This document shows, one piece after another, positions 1-11,003 of a stretch of 64,000 bases of DNA (positions are counted from its first letter, which is position 1; every line of letters begins with the position of its first letter). The translations under genes and the position numbers were made by a program. Source of the stretch: Manis javanica (taxonomy: Eukaryota; Chordata; Mammalia; Pholidota; Manidae). The stretch spans positions 110,688,302-110,752,301 of the forward strand of contig NC_133164.1 of NCBI RefSeq assembly GCF_040802235.1, written 5' to 3'. Below the pieces are notes generated by a model that saw only the letters and a program-made list of their open reading frames with translations, was not told the DNA's origin and ran no database searches.

Positions 1-378
1 TGAGGTTTAATGCTCAGAGCTCTTGTTGCTCTGCCCAGTGCTGCCCAGACTACTTGTTTGCAGAGCAGTTTTCCAGTGAGCATTTATGGATTTCGAGGCT
101 TAGAATATTAGGGATTTGTTAATAGAATTATGGAAGACAAAAGCTAAAAAGGGGCCTTAGAAGTGAACTGCTCTGATATCTTAATATTTGCTTACTGCTT
201 TCTCCTTCTTACTTTGAACCATGCCTGGCACATAGTATACTGCTTAGTAAATATTTATCTAGTGAATAAGTGATACTGAGACTATAACCTGATTTGTAGG
301 AGAGTTTTTTGGCCTAAAGATTTAAAACACAATGAAGAGATTGTGGCCTTAAAATAATGTTCACTTTTTATCTTTTAG
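1..378 (+). other. Intron of the 5'-end gene, with a short MIR/L2-type tail
   Basis: AT-rich non-coding sequence upstream of the first visible exon. Around 205-275 there is a stretch of the form 'tgcctggcacatagta...tagtaaatatttat', typical of the 3' end of MIR or L2 elements on the plus strand. The intron closes with a pyrimidine-rich tract and AG at 377-378. Confidence 0.6.
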
Positions 379-528
379 ATATGGGTAAGTGTCACCTTAC
401 CAAAGGCAAACAGGCTCTAGAGATTCGAAGTAGTTTATCTGAAAAGAGAGCACTTACTGATCCAATACAGGGAACAGCATATTCTGCAGAATCTCTGGTA
501 CGGAATCTACAGTGGGCCAAGGCACACG
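379..528 (+). CDS. Internal coding exon 1 of an unidentified gene (3' part)
   Basis: The exon is open throughout and bounded by a good acceptor (pyrimidine run then AG at 377-378) and a GT donor at 529-530. It encodes about 49 residues starting around MGKCHLTKGKQ and ending WAKAH plus the first base of a Glu codon completed by the next exon. An ATG in good context (MGK) sits two bases into the exon, so this could also be a first coding exon, but the acceptor makes an internal exon more likely. I do not recognise the family. The reading frame continues cleanly through three more exons, which is the main evidence that this is real coding sequence. No catalytic motif is visible. Confidence 0.7.
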
Positions 529-2370
529 GTACAGTAAAGTCTATTTTCATATGAGGTCTTTCTGTAAAATATGCTCACATTAAATCATGAAGATTTTGTT
601 CTCCTGAATAAACAGTTTTCCTCCCAATTTTGTAGTGAAATTATTTTAGCCTAGTGAGCAAGCCCAAGACTAAACAAATGTTTCAGTTACAGATATTATG
701 CTGATTTATTTGATATTGAAAGTATTAAATTATTTAAGCCATTATTTTCACCCTTGGTAAAATTAAAATGTCGTTTTAAAAATAACTTTCACTTTATCTA
801 ATACATAGTCCTTTAGATTTTATTGTATTGTGAGTTTAGTGTTAAGCTAAATGTGCTATTTCAACAACCAGACCAGGCTTCTGATTCTGTCTACCATTTG
901 ACAAATGTTATCTGTAATATGGAGACAAGAAATAGTGCTTATTTGATAGGAGAGTTGATACTGAATGAGACCACTCACGTAAAGAGACGAGTGGAGTGGT
1001 CAGCACATGCTGTGTGCTCGTGAGAATATTACTGAACATTCTCTTTTACCCTTGAATCAGTGGTTGGTGAGCAGAGGTGAAGGTGAGGTGGAAATCATCT
1101 CTGTAACTTAATCCCCTTTGGTAATTCTATGTGATTTAGTGAAAAAATAAGCTTAGATTATTGACTAAAATAAAGAATTGGAATTTTCTGTGAGTCCCAA
1201 ATATCTGTGCTATAAATCCCTTATTATGGATAATTGGAAATTAATTATATTTGTTGAACTCCTATATAATATCTTTATTTTCATAATAGCCTCTCCACTA
1301 ATATATTTTTGGTAAATTAACATAATAAAGCACTTTCAAATGTAAAATTCCACAAATTTATTATCTTGGCATTCCAGATATTTGGGTAAGTAATTGAAAT
1401 TGATTCTTTTCCTTTGTAAAAAAGCTCTAACAACAACTTTAAATAACAAAATCACAATGGTAAAGATCAACAGTAAACAAAACCTTTTATAAAATGAAAC
1501 TAAACAGCCAGATAGAAAAGTATTTGTAACGAATTTGATAGATAATTTTTATAATAAAGAGCTTATGCAAAATAGCAAAACAAAAACCGAACACCCCCTC
1601 AAGTAACCATGAGAGGATGCAAACCCAGCCATACACACTGGTGAGAATATGTTAGCAATTAAGAAACAAATATAGAAAATGTCAAGATAGTAATTAGAGA
1701 AAAGAAAATTAAAACTGTGATGGTTTATTTTTTCCTTTTTTAATCTTGTCAAATAGGCAAAGATTTTGAAAATCAATATTACTTTTAGAAATGTTACAGT
1801 GAAATTAGTATATTTATATTCTGTATAAATGAAAAATTGTCACATATATGAGGAATCATCAAATAGCTATATCCAGCATCCTAAAACATTAAGTATAGCA
1901 AATATTAATATTAATGATAGGAAAATAATGTAAAACCCAGAAAGATTGTTAAGTTTCCTTACCAAAAGCAGCAGAATTGTTAAAAGTAAGAAACTCTTCA
2001 GTGACAATATGCTTTATTAAAAATGTATTAATGAAGATGGAGGCAACAACAAAAATATATCTATAATTATTTATTTATAGTCTTACTGCCACTATAATAA
2101 TTATATGTGCAGAGGGACAAGAACTATAAGAAATAGTAAATGAAGGTTTTTTATTTGATCAGCAGAATACTGGGCTTTTTTCCTCTCTTTTTAAATTGTG
2201 TGTGTGTGTGTCTTTTAACAATATGTTAACTACATAACATTTTTTAGGCACAGGAGAAGCTTTAACTCTGTTTTACACCGTAATGAAGAGTTGTTTGCTG
2301 CTTATCATCAGAAAACTTACCAAGCCCTCTAAATAATTATTTATAAGTTGTTATTATTGTTCTTTTTCAG
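529..2370 (+). other. Intron 1, no gene features seen
   Basis: AT-rich intronic sequence between two phase-matched exons. It contains a short TG dinucleotide run near 2200-2213 and no recognisable full repeat. Small ORFs at 823-1023 and 1549-1776 (minus) look like chance openings in AT-rich DNA. Confidence 0.6.
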
Positions 2371-2528
2371 AACTTCCAGAAAGTATGTGTCTTAAATTTC
2401 AGTGTGGTGTTCAGATTCAATTAGGATTTGCAGCTGAGTTTTCCAATGTCATGATAATTTATACAAGTATAGTCCACAAACCACCCGACATCATAATGTG
2501 TGATGCCTATGTTACCGATTTTCCACTT
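2371..2528 (+). CDS. Internal coding exon 2 of the unidentified gene
   Basis: Flanked by a strong acceptor (tctttttcag) and a consensus donor (gtaagt) at 2529. It enters in phase 1, completing a Glu codon, and leaves in phase 0. It encodes about 53 residues beginning ELPESMCLKFQ and ending YVTDFPL. The sequence alternates hydrophobic and polar residues (VQIQLGF, FSNVMIIYTSIV), suggesting a beta-rich domain rather than a membrane protein or coiled coil. This strand pattern continues into the last exon. No named family was recognised. Clean splice sites and phase agreement on both sides make this the best-supported exon of the set. Confidence 0.78.
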
Positions 2529-3703
2529 GTAAGTCTCTCCTTTTTTCTTTTAATTAAGGTATAATGATAAATCCTCACTTATTAAAGACTAAATGTTTGA
2601 AAACGAACCTGATGGTAACTATGAAGGAAATATGTGTATATATATATAAGTACTTTTTGCATTTTAGTAGCAATGGTCAAAATATTTAAAAATTTAATTA
2701 CCAAAAATACCTTAAATTTGTCAAATTTAGAAATGTCTAAAGTACATCCAAGAAAGAAGCCTTTAATTTCCCTTACCCTAGATAGGGTATCCAATGTGAA
2801 GGAATAAATTATGCTATACTATATCATATATATGCCAATAATAATCTCTTTTTAAAAACTGTTTCCCATTTAAGTTATTAGAACAGTATTAAGTCTTATT
2901 TGTCAAGTTATGGTAGTATATTGAAAGAATGGAAATCTAGTTCTGTTCTTCCAAACATTTAGATGTGATACTTATTTCGTGTTGAGCTAAAGAAGCCAAT
3001 AAACTATGCCCCTCTTTCCAACATAGGTTAGTAAATTGAGAAGTAAGCAAGGGGTAAGACAAATCCAAACATCACCCTTGCCGTTGATAAAGGCCTCACG
3101 GGGGACATTGCTTAGCGTAAGAATGAATGGCCCAGCACTGAAGCCCAGAATTAAACAGGCCTGCCCACTAGTCACAGCAACACTGGACCAGGATAGGCCT
3201 CCCTGGGTGTGCTGGGCAGGGTGGAGCCTGAGGGCTTCTCCCTGGAGATGCAGCACTGATCTGCCCTTGGCCAGGGTTGGCTCTAAAAGAAGAAAAGGGA
3301 GGGCTGCCTTTGGTGTGTCCATATATTCTTCTTAAATAAATGAATCATAAATCGAGTCACAAATCACTTCCCAACAGTGGTGAATTAAGAGGGAGGGAGT
3401 CCAGAAGTCAGACATTAATGGGGCTCAAACCTCGAAAGAAACTTGAGGAAGTTAAGTGTTTCTAGGGATAGCTTGAAAGTTACTGTCTTTTCAGAGCTAA
3501 CTTTTTAAGTGTATCAGTGCACAATTCAGAATTCCCATTTTCACTCTGGAATGCTGTCTTCATTGTTTCCGTAGTCCTGGATAAGGGATTACTCACTGAG
3601 GCCAAAATTCATGAGGGGGCAATACCTGTTAAGATGTGTTATGGTCATAGACAATGTTGTAACTTTCATTGATTTCATTAGTAAGTTTTACTGATTTCCA
3701 CAG
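2529..3703 (+). other. Intron 2
   Basis: The intron separates phase-0 exon boundaries. A GC-richer patch at about 3030-3330 is open on both strands but has no splice context or recognisable protein, and is probably an old unidentified repeat or chance. The acceptor is 'ctgatttccacag' ending at 3703. Confidence 0.6.
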
Positions 3704-3829
3704 GACTTAGATATTGATCCAAAGGATGCAAACAAAGGGACGCCTGAAGAAACTGGCAGCTATTTAGTATCAAAGGATCTTCCCGAGCATTGCCTCTATA
3801 CGAGACTCAGTTCACTGCAAAAGTTAAAG
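3704..3829 (+). CDS. Internal coding exon 3 of the unidentified gene
   Basis: Exactly 42 codons, phase 0 at both ends. The acceptor is tttccacag; the donor is AAAG|gttatt at 3830, weaker than the others. It encodes an acidic, loop-like segment (DLDIDPKDANKG...) followed by EHCLYTRLSSLQKLK. Being symmetric (0-0) it could be skipped without breaking the frame. Its phase-0 donor can join the terminal exon at 4922 or, in principle, an exon-like ORF at 9285. Confidence 0.75.
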
Positions 3830-4921
3830 GTTATTATTTTTCCTGTTTATAACTACTAATAGAAAACTTTATGGAAGTGAAAATTCATTTTGGCATATGA
3901 ACGTTGTATTAGTCCTTAATGTGCTGCTTTGCTGAGTATTAAATTGAAGTAGAGATAACAAGTATACAGGGAATCTTACCAGTGACCATTTTCATATGGT
4001 ATTCTGTCCCTGATAATGGCCTGACAATTTTTGTATGAGAGCATATGTGGTTACCCTCCAGGCTGTTGAGAAGTTAAACATACATAACAGTCTACTTTTA
4101 CATTTATCTGAGCATTTTCAAATAATCATATCCTAGTTCTGTGGCTTTCTATATATAGCAAATTAGACTTAGAATTTATTTTGATCTCTTTTCATTTATT
4201 GTTGACATACAAATCAGAAACTGCCTCTGTGTGGTTGAGCTTTCTAATAAAAGTATATCCTTGCCAAACTTGAGTTTTTAATTTATTTGTAGCTACAGGA
4301 CCACAGACTGTATGAGCCAAAATTTGGGGAGTGAAGTGGGCAGTATTGACAATTACACAAGGACAACAGACATAAACCCATAGTCACCCGATTCATTCTA
4401 CTTACAATATCCTTTTTGCTTTGAAATTTGGCCCATTATCTGAATCAGTTGTATTTCTCCACCTATGAATGTGGGTTATTTCATTATTCATTTCATATTT
4501 TAAAAACAGATAAATAATTGAGCATGGTGTAAATGCAGATTATTATTTTATTAAAGGGTCATCCCCCATCTCCAATAATAGGGAAGGTTAAGTTTCCCAA
4601 GCCTCACTGGTTAGAAAATACCTTTTCACCCTTCATTGGGAATATAATACAAAATCTCTGTGATTTGGGCTCCTTTCAGTAGTAAGAACTAGAATTCTGC
4701 TAATTCAGAGTGCTGAATGAGGAAAGGAAGATGATGGTAGCTGGCCTGCCTTACTCGAGGGAAGGTGTGAAGGATGCTTTGGGGATTTGGAAGCTGGGAA
4801 AGGCAAGTGAGAGCAGCTTGCTGTTGCTTAGTTTTGTCTGGATTTGTGTGTGTGAGTGCTATTTTAAGACTGATATACTTCCACAGTTGGTAAAAATAAC
4901 AAACCTTATTTTCCTTTTTAG
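3830..4921 (+). other. Intron 3
   Basis: AT-rich intron ending in a good pyrimidine tract (ttttccttttta followed by AG at 4920-4921). No recognised repeat or RNA gene. The small ORF at 4710-4931 runs across the splice acceptor and is a chance opening. Confidence 0.55.
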
Positions 4922-5362
4922 GAACATCTAATCTTCACGGTATGTTTATCATATCAGTACTCAGGACTGGAAGATACTGTAGAGGAAAAACAGGAAGTGA
5001 ATGTTGGCAAGCCTCTCATTGCTAAACTAGACATTCATCGAGGTTTAGGAAGGAAGACTTGCTTTCAAACTTGTGTTATGTGCAATGGCCCTTACCAGAG
5101 CTCTACATCCACCTCAGCGGGAGCTGGACATTATCATTCATCTCAAGACTCATTCCGTGGTGTTTACCATTCACATCTCGGTAATTCAAGTGATGTTATG
5201 CCTTCAGATAATTGTCGTTGCAGCCGGACTGCAGACACCTTTATTTCAAGTCATCATACCCACCCTTACTCATGTCAGTTTGGCAGAAGTAATGTGCCAG
5301 TAGAGACAACTGATGAAATACCATTCAGTTTCTCTGATGGGCTCAGAATTTCTGAAAAGTGA
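4922..5362 (+). CDS. Terminal coding exon of the unidentified gene
   Basis: Opens in frame with the previous exon (EHLIFTVCLSYQYSG...) and runs 146 residues to a TGA at 5360-5362. The first 50 or so residues look like further beta strands (IFTVCLSYQY, KPLIAKLDIH). The rest is a low-complexity tail rich in Ser, His and Cys, with clustered cysteines (TCFQTCVMC, CRCS) and SSHHTHPYSC. The cysteines and histidines could bind metal, but no defined zinc-finger spacing is evident. With the three upstream exons this gives about 290 codons of continuous frame. No canonical AATAAA or ATTAAA was found between the stop and the L1 at about 6.28 kb, so the mRNA end is undefined. Confidence 0.75.
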   Translation, partial: EHLIFTVCLSYQYSGLEDTVEEKQEVNVGKPLIAKLDIHRGLGRKTCFQTCVMCNGPYQSSTSTSAGAGHYHSSQDSFRGVYHSHLGNSSDVMPSDNCRCSRTADTFISSHHTHPYSCQFGRSNVPVETTDEIPFSFSDGLRISEK

Positions 5363-6280
5363 CCTCCTTGTTTTTAAAAGTTATTATAATCACTAGATGC
5401 CTTATATGCAGCAGTACTTACATCAAGTGAGGTATTTGGAAAAAACACATGTGTCTATGGAGAGAGAGAAAATTAGTAACAGCTGTTTTGTGGCAAACAC
5501 AGGACTTCAAGGTGTTGGAATTATATTATTTAACCACTGACTTCCTCTGTCAAGATTTTGTGAATTGGTTGATTTGTTCTATAAGAGTGAAGTATGTTTG
5601 TGTGTATGTTTACATGTATATAACAAAAACAAGTTCCATTTTGAACACTGGGAAAGGCCTCATTGTACAATAAGTTGTTGTTACATTTTTAGACCCAGAA
5701 AAAGAACCTTGGTGATCATCAGGCTTAAGTTACTTTTATCAGTAAGGGTAATAATTTGAGCCATCTTGTTTAACTTAGAGCTGGCACCAGAATGGAGACC
5801 TCCACATTTCTATTCCAGTGTTTATTTGGCTACACACTGCCTTCCTGACAGGTTCTGAGACAGGTATTATGTTTATAGATAGATTTAAAGGTAGATATGT
5901 ACACATGCATATCTATAAGATAGACGGGTACAAGCTTTAGTTTGCAATTACAGGACTTTGCTTCAAATGTCAGTTAAGGGATTTGTATATAAATTTTATG
6001 TAAAACAGGCTGAAATTTATTGTTCATAAGGTAATGAAGGTACTTAAGGGGTGGTGAAATGTTTGTCTATGTTAAAAAGAGGATGTTGCTACTGGACAAT
6101 CTTTATAGTTGCTTATCTGAGTCTTATAAACATTGGACATGTCTTCCTTGATAATATGTATTTTCTTACAGAGTTTTACTGATCTTAGAAGACAGTCTTG
6201 TCACCTTTGGTTCTACCTAACAGCAAGTTGAAAAGGCAACCAGTAGTTACAAAGAATAAGATTTAGTTAGTAATTTTGAA
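5363..6280 (+). other. Probable 3' untranslated region / downstream flank
   Basis: Follows the TGA of the terminal exon. It lacks a canonical poly(A) signal; weak variants such as TATAAA near 5987 and AATAAG near 6255 are present. No repeat was recognised until the L1 begins. Confidence 0.4.
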
Positions 6281-6618
6281 ACATCCTACACAAAATCTCA
6301 GGCCCAGATGGCTTCACTACTGTATTCTTCCAAGCATTTAAAGAATTAGCACCAATTCTTTGCAAAATTTCCCCAAAAACAGAGTAGGAGAGAACACTTC
6401 TCAGTTCATCTTATGAGGCCAGTATTACCCTAATGCAAAACCAGACAAAACATCACAAGAAAGCTACAGATCAAATGAATACAGACACAGATACCATCCA
6501 AAAATACTAGCAAACTGAATTTGGCAACGTATAAAAACAATTGCATACCATGACCAAGACTTATTCCATGAATACAAGATTGGCTGCTTAACATCCAAAA
6601 ATCAGTGTAATATGCAAA

Positions 6619-7172
6619 TGGTTCTTGTTATCCACAGTAGTTATACTCTGTAAAGACACCATGAATGCTGAATTAGTAAATACAGAGCCATTGCCCCTAG
6701 AGGTAAGGTGTGTGTTTGTGTGTGTTTGCACATTTACATACCTCAAAGAGATTATAAATCTTAAATCCTAAAAGCAGTTTATCCTGATGGATTCTGTTTT
6801 CTTTATTTCACAAAAGAGATAAATGAGATCTGGAAATATTAGGTGATTTGCCTGAGGTCACTCCACTAACAAGTGCCAGAGTGGGATTCAAGCCTGTGCA
6901 ACTGGCCCCAGAGGCAGAGCTTCTTGCACTCCACTGCCTGCCCCTCTGCCATCCCATCTTCTCTTCTTCATCTTGCAGGAGAGCTGAAACAAGAAGGCAA
7001 AGCATTGCTGTATTTGACATCAGCTGAGAACATGCACATCGGAGAACTCAAAATTTTCACTGGTCTGCCCATGTCCACGAATGATCAAAAACATGCTGTG
7101 TGTATTGATTTTAGAATTACAAATAAATTGGCAAATGCACAAACACAGAATCATGAATAAGGATCAACTGAA
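6619..7172 (-). mobile_element. hAT-Charlie DNA transposon (MER33-like) inside the L1
   Basis: The right end reads, on the minus strand, 'cagttgatccttattcatga', followed by sequence matching what I remember of the MER33 consensus (gattctgtgtttg..., then 'gccttcttgtttcagctctc'). The left part (6619-6700) has the matching 'gccattgcccctagag' segment. The middle (about 6775-6945) is MIR-like. The name is from memory; the insertion itself is certain because it splits the L1. Confidence 0.65.
6775..6945 (-). repeat. MIR-like segment within the MER33-like insertion
   Basis: Contains 'aggtgatttgcctgaggtca' and 'agagtgggattcaagcctgt', diagnostic of the MIR core in minus orientation. It sits between the two halves of the DNA transposon. 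Confidence 0.7.
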
Positions 7173-8554
7173 CAATGTTCATAAAGGACAAAAGTACTAC
7201 ATTGTCTTAATAAGTACAGAAAAATCATTTGATAATATTCAGCATGCTTTCTGATAAAAATACACAACAAACTAGAAATAAAAGATTTCCTCAACATGAT
7301 AAAGGGATCTACAAAAAACCCACACCTAACATCATTAATGGCAACAGACAAAATGCTGAATGCTTTTCTTCTAAAATCAGGAATTATACAAGGATGTCTA
7401 CTCTCACCACTTCTGTTGAACATGGTACTTGAGGTTCTAGCCAGGGTAATTAGGCAAGAAAAAAATAAAAGTCAATCATATTGGAAAAGAAGAAGTAAAA
7501 GTACATGTATTCACAGATTACATGATCTTGTTACATAGAAAATTCTAAGGATTCACTTAAATGAATTCAGCAGGAAACAACAGATAAAAGGTCAATATGC
7601 AAAAATGAGTTAACTTTCTATACTAGCAATGAACATTGTGAAACTGATATTTTTTAAATTATATTTACAAGAGCATCAAAACAAATAAAATGAAACTGCA
7701 AAATATTGTTGAAAGAAGTTTAAAAAGACCTAAGTAAATGGGAAGACATCTTTGTTTATGAACTGGGAGACTTAGCATTGTTAAGATGGCGGTGCTCCCC
7801 ATACTGGTCTACAGATTCAATGCAGTTACCATTAAAATCCAGCTGACTTTGTTGCAGAAATTGACAAGCTGATGATGATTCATGTGGAAACACAAGGGAC
7901 CCACACTAGCCAAAATAATCTTGAAAAAGAACAAAGTTGGGAGATTCACACTTAAACAATTTTAAAACTTATTTCAAAGCGTCAGTAATCACGAATGTGT
8001 GGTACTGGCATTAAGGATAGATGTATAGATCAAGGAAATATAAAATATAACTAAGTCCAGAAATAAACCCGTATTATTATGACCACTGGACAAGGATACC
8101 AATACTATTCAGTGGGAAAGAGTAGACATTTCAACAAATGGTCCTAGGACAACTGGATAGCTACATGCTAAAAGACACCTCATGTCATATACGCATTTTG
8201 ACTCAAAATGGATCATACACCTAAATATAAGAACTAGAACTATAGAATTTTTATAAGAAAAGTAAATTTTTGTGACCTTGGGCTAAGCAACAGTTTCTTA
8301 GATATAACACCAAATGCAAAGCAACAAGGGAAAAAAAGTTGGTCTTCATTAAAATAAACTTTTGTGCTTTAAAAGGTCACCATTAAGAAAGTAAAAAGAC
8401 CCCACAGCATGGGAGAGAAAATTTGTGAAAATCATATCCAATAAAGGACTTGGATCCAGAATATATATAGAACTCTTACAATAATAAAGCATTTATGTGC
8501 TAGTGCATACTGTAGAGCAGTAACCGATAACCTGTCCAATGGAATGATGGAAAT

Positions 8555-8722
8555 GTTCTCTATCTGTGCTGTCCAATATGATAACCTCTAGCCTCACTTG
8601 TTAATTGAGCAATTGAAATGCAGCTAGTGTAAGGAACTGAATTTTTTAAAATTTTGGTTTTAATTTAAATAACTACATATAACTAGTGGCTTCCATATTT
8701 GACTGTAGTTGTCAAGAATGGG
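8555..8722 (+). mobile_element. MER5A/MER5B (hAT-Charlie) element
   Basis: Starts with 'ctgtgctgtccaatatgata' and continues with 'attgagcaattgaaatgcag', matching the MER5 5' half, followed by a shortened AT-rich centre and degraded right end. Confidence 0.75.
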
Positions 8723-9284
8723 GCTAGAAGCTAGTGTAAAGGGACTTTTACATTTCACTTTATATTCTGTATGAGTTTTTTAAGCGTGTATTTATAATTT
8801 AAAAATTTTTTAAGTAAAAAAATGGTGCAGTTTTTGTCTTTTCTATCAGCCATGCTTTTATTTTACTTGAATTTCTTAACCGCAGTTGCTTTTGTAATAT
8901 TAGCATAGGATTTTATACATGAGTGGAATTTAGGAAAGGTAACCTGTTATACTAATTACAATAAGAGTAAGAGATCAGGATAGTAAAGGCTCACCTAAAT
9001 CCAGTATTAGATTCTGGGGAAGAGGGTGTTTTCTGGAAAGTAACTTCAAAAACTGTAAAGAAGTAACTATAGATTACATGTTTTCTAATAAAAGAAAAAT
9101 ATATCCCAATACATGGGATCATTTAATAGAAAACTTTTAAAGTTGCTATCCATCCAGTGGACAGGTTAGATAAACAGGCATAGATTTTGGAGAGAATATT
9201 GACACAAAAGATACATTTAGCCTTTTCCTCTTTCCTCTGCCTCTAATGTTTACTACGTTTCAAATCTCTGACTTGGACATGAAG

Positions 9285-9391
9285 CAAAAAGGAGGCGGTC
9301 TCTTCAGCAATCACAAGCTTTTTGACTTGTCAAAACTCAAGAAATTCAATGATGTAGCCACAGCTCAAACACTCGATATGTTGATACAAAG
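9285..9391 (+). CDS. Exon-like ORF E: possible alternative exon
   Basis: An open segment (frame open back to at least 9222) encodes about 35 residues beginning QKGGGLFSNHK and ending LDMLIQ, then splits a codon at a good donor (CAAAG|gtcagc). The start is uncertain. An AG at 9283-9284 gives a phase-0 entry compatible with the exon ending at 3829, but its pyrimidine tract lies well upstream; an AG at 9219-9220 gives a longer exon in phase 2. The donor phase matches the strong acceptor at 9767 exactly. The product is not recognised. It could be an alternative 3' end of the upstream gene, a separate gene, or chance. Confidence 0.38.
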
Positions 9392-9767
9392 GTCAGCACA
9401 TGTTTAATATCAGAATGAGAATGAGATATAATTTTTTTTATTATTGCGGTTTTTTTTAAAGCAGAAGGCCTGATAAATTTTGTTCCCTGTTAGTTGAGAA
9501 TTCCTTTAGTATTTACATACTATTATTGCTTGTAACTGTGAAGATGCCAAATACTCAGAATTTACACATTGCTTTTAATACATTTCAATCTTTTTTCTAG
9601 TTTGACATTGTGAATTTTATCTAGGCCTAACTAAAATATATTTTTCAATACTTTCCTTTTAATTGTATGATGTTTCTCATATTAATAAAATACTAGTTAA
9701 GAAAAATTATACCTGGAACATGAGAATGATTGTATAAATTGTATGTAAATGTTTTTCCATTTGACAG

Positions 9768-9835
9768 CATTAAAAAGATTTCAGCATCAGACACAAAGTT
9801 TGACTTTACTAAGGAGGAGTCTGAGTCCAGTTCAG
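9768..9835 (+). CDS. Exon-like ORF F: possible alternative exon
   Basis: Preceded by an excellent acceptor (tttttccatttgacag). The split codon from the 9391 donor is completed as AGC (Ser), followed by IKKISASDTKFDFTKEESES. If spliced at CAG|gtttca (9835) it leaves in phase 1, matching an acceptor at 10842. If not spliced, the frame ends at a TAG at 9850-9852 inside a MIR. The 3' part of the exon overlaps the start of that MIR, so any such exon would be partly repeat-derived. Confidence 0.35.
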
Positions 9836-9935
9836 GTTTCACCACTTATTAGCAGTGTGACTTGAAGCATGTTATTTAACGTGTTTATGTTTCTGTTTCC
9901 TTTTCTGTAAAATGGGAATGATGATATAACATCGG
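9806..9935 (+). repeat. MIR SINE, plus orientation
   Basis: Shows 'caccacttattagcagtgtg' and 'tctgtaaaatgggaatgatg', both classic MIR segments in sense orientation. Confidence 0.85.
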
Positions 9936-10534
9936 GAACTTGAATGCTTCGCAAGGCTGGCAGTACTAAAGAAGATGATTCTCATGAAGTGCCAGCTTTT
10001 TGAGAAGGATCATCACTTTTCCAATCTGGCATTCTCAAAGTACACAGCATGTAGTATTTATTAAGGTACTTCCTACAAAGTAATAGTATTGGCTTCTAGA
10101 AGAAGATGCAAGTGAGTTTTGTTCACTCCAAAACCACTTTTCAAAAAGCATGGAAATTTAATATCACAAGTGTTATATAAAGTACATTGTCTCTACACAC
10201 AAAAACAACTGATTAGCAGTGCTTCTCTCTGGAGGGATTGTCTTTGCTTACCTTGTGTTTTCCAGATTCGTGCAGGAAACTTTACACAATCATCAAATAT
10301 AGATACTACATGCTGTATAATGTAAATACACTAAGCTTTAATGAAGCTATGGGCAAACTATTCCCCTTCCTATTCACTATCTACTCCAAAACTGACTTTT
10401 TTAAAGCAGCTTGCAACTATTATTTTTGTAGAATAAGTTCATCAATATGTATCAAATGAAAACATGAGAGTTTAAGGTATACAGTTTATGCAAAGGATGA
10501 AAAGCTTTTGGGGTGCAGCGTTTCACTTTCTGTA

Positions 10535-10690
10535 TGCTGGGTACAAACCTTTTACACACAGGCCTCATTTAACTCTCAACAGCCTTGAAGGTTTTAGATG
10601 AAGAAACCATTCATTAAGCAAACCCAATGGTTAATTTACCCTGGATAGGCAGGCTGGCAAGTGGCAGCGGCAGGATGACTCACCCCCACC
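10535..10690 (-). repeat. MIR SINE, minus orientation (diverged)
   Basis: Sequence around 'tcatttaactctcaacagcc' and 'gatgaagaaacc' matches the MIR minus-strand pattern (Pol III-derived SINE, core region), with loss of the middle. Confidence 0.5.
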
Positions 10691-10842
10691 CCAAATGAGC
10701 CCGTTATTTGTTCCACAATGCAGCTGCTTATTAACCAATAATGAAGAGAGACAATGTTGAATAATAAATGCTGAATTGATGCAAAAGCAGTATAGTATTA
10801 AGTACTTGTATTTGATGGAATATTAAATATTGTCTCTAAGAG

Positions 10843-11003
10843 ATATAAATCTTCATTTGAATGAAGTTTGCAGGAAACTATCCTACTTTGAAAACAAAGA
10901 ATGGCATCTTGAATTTGATGATTTGATCTTGGTGTTTTTTCCAACACGGCAGAAAAAGCCAGTGGTGATTTTTGATGACATAAGTGTGAACAGTGTGGCT
11001 TAA
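10843..11003 (+). CDS. Exon-like ORF G: possible terminal exon
   Basis: An open frame ends at TAA 11001-11003 and reads DINLHLNEVCRKLSYF, then continues with a protein-like run that includes EWHLEFDDLILVFFP and RQKKPVVIFDDISV. Entry at the AG of 10841-10842 is in phase 1, completing a GAT codon after the exon at 9768-9835. The composition (alternating hydrophobics, many charged residues, no low complexity) is more protein-like than most chance ORFs in this window. No family was recognised and no nearby canonical poly(A) signal was seen. Confidence 0.38.

Larger units (their letters stand above)
6281..8490 (+). mobile_element. LINE-1 ORF2 relic, plus strand, interrupted
   Basis: Diverged L1 ORF2 sequence. 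It includes the stretch around 'aaaatctcaggcccagatgg', the reverse-transcriptase part near 7380-7430 (aggatgtctactctcaccac), and the ORF2 3' region with 'ggatccagaatatatataga' near 8450. Many stops and frameshifts make it non-functional. It is interrupted at about 6619-7172 by a DNA transposon; L1 sequence resumes exactly where it left off, confirming a later insertion. Confidence 0.85.

Noticed and set aside
3036..3335. GC-richer intronic patch with ORFs on both strands
   Set aside because: Lies inside an intron between two phase-matched exons and has no acceptor or donor that keeps the frame.
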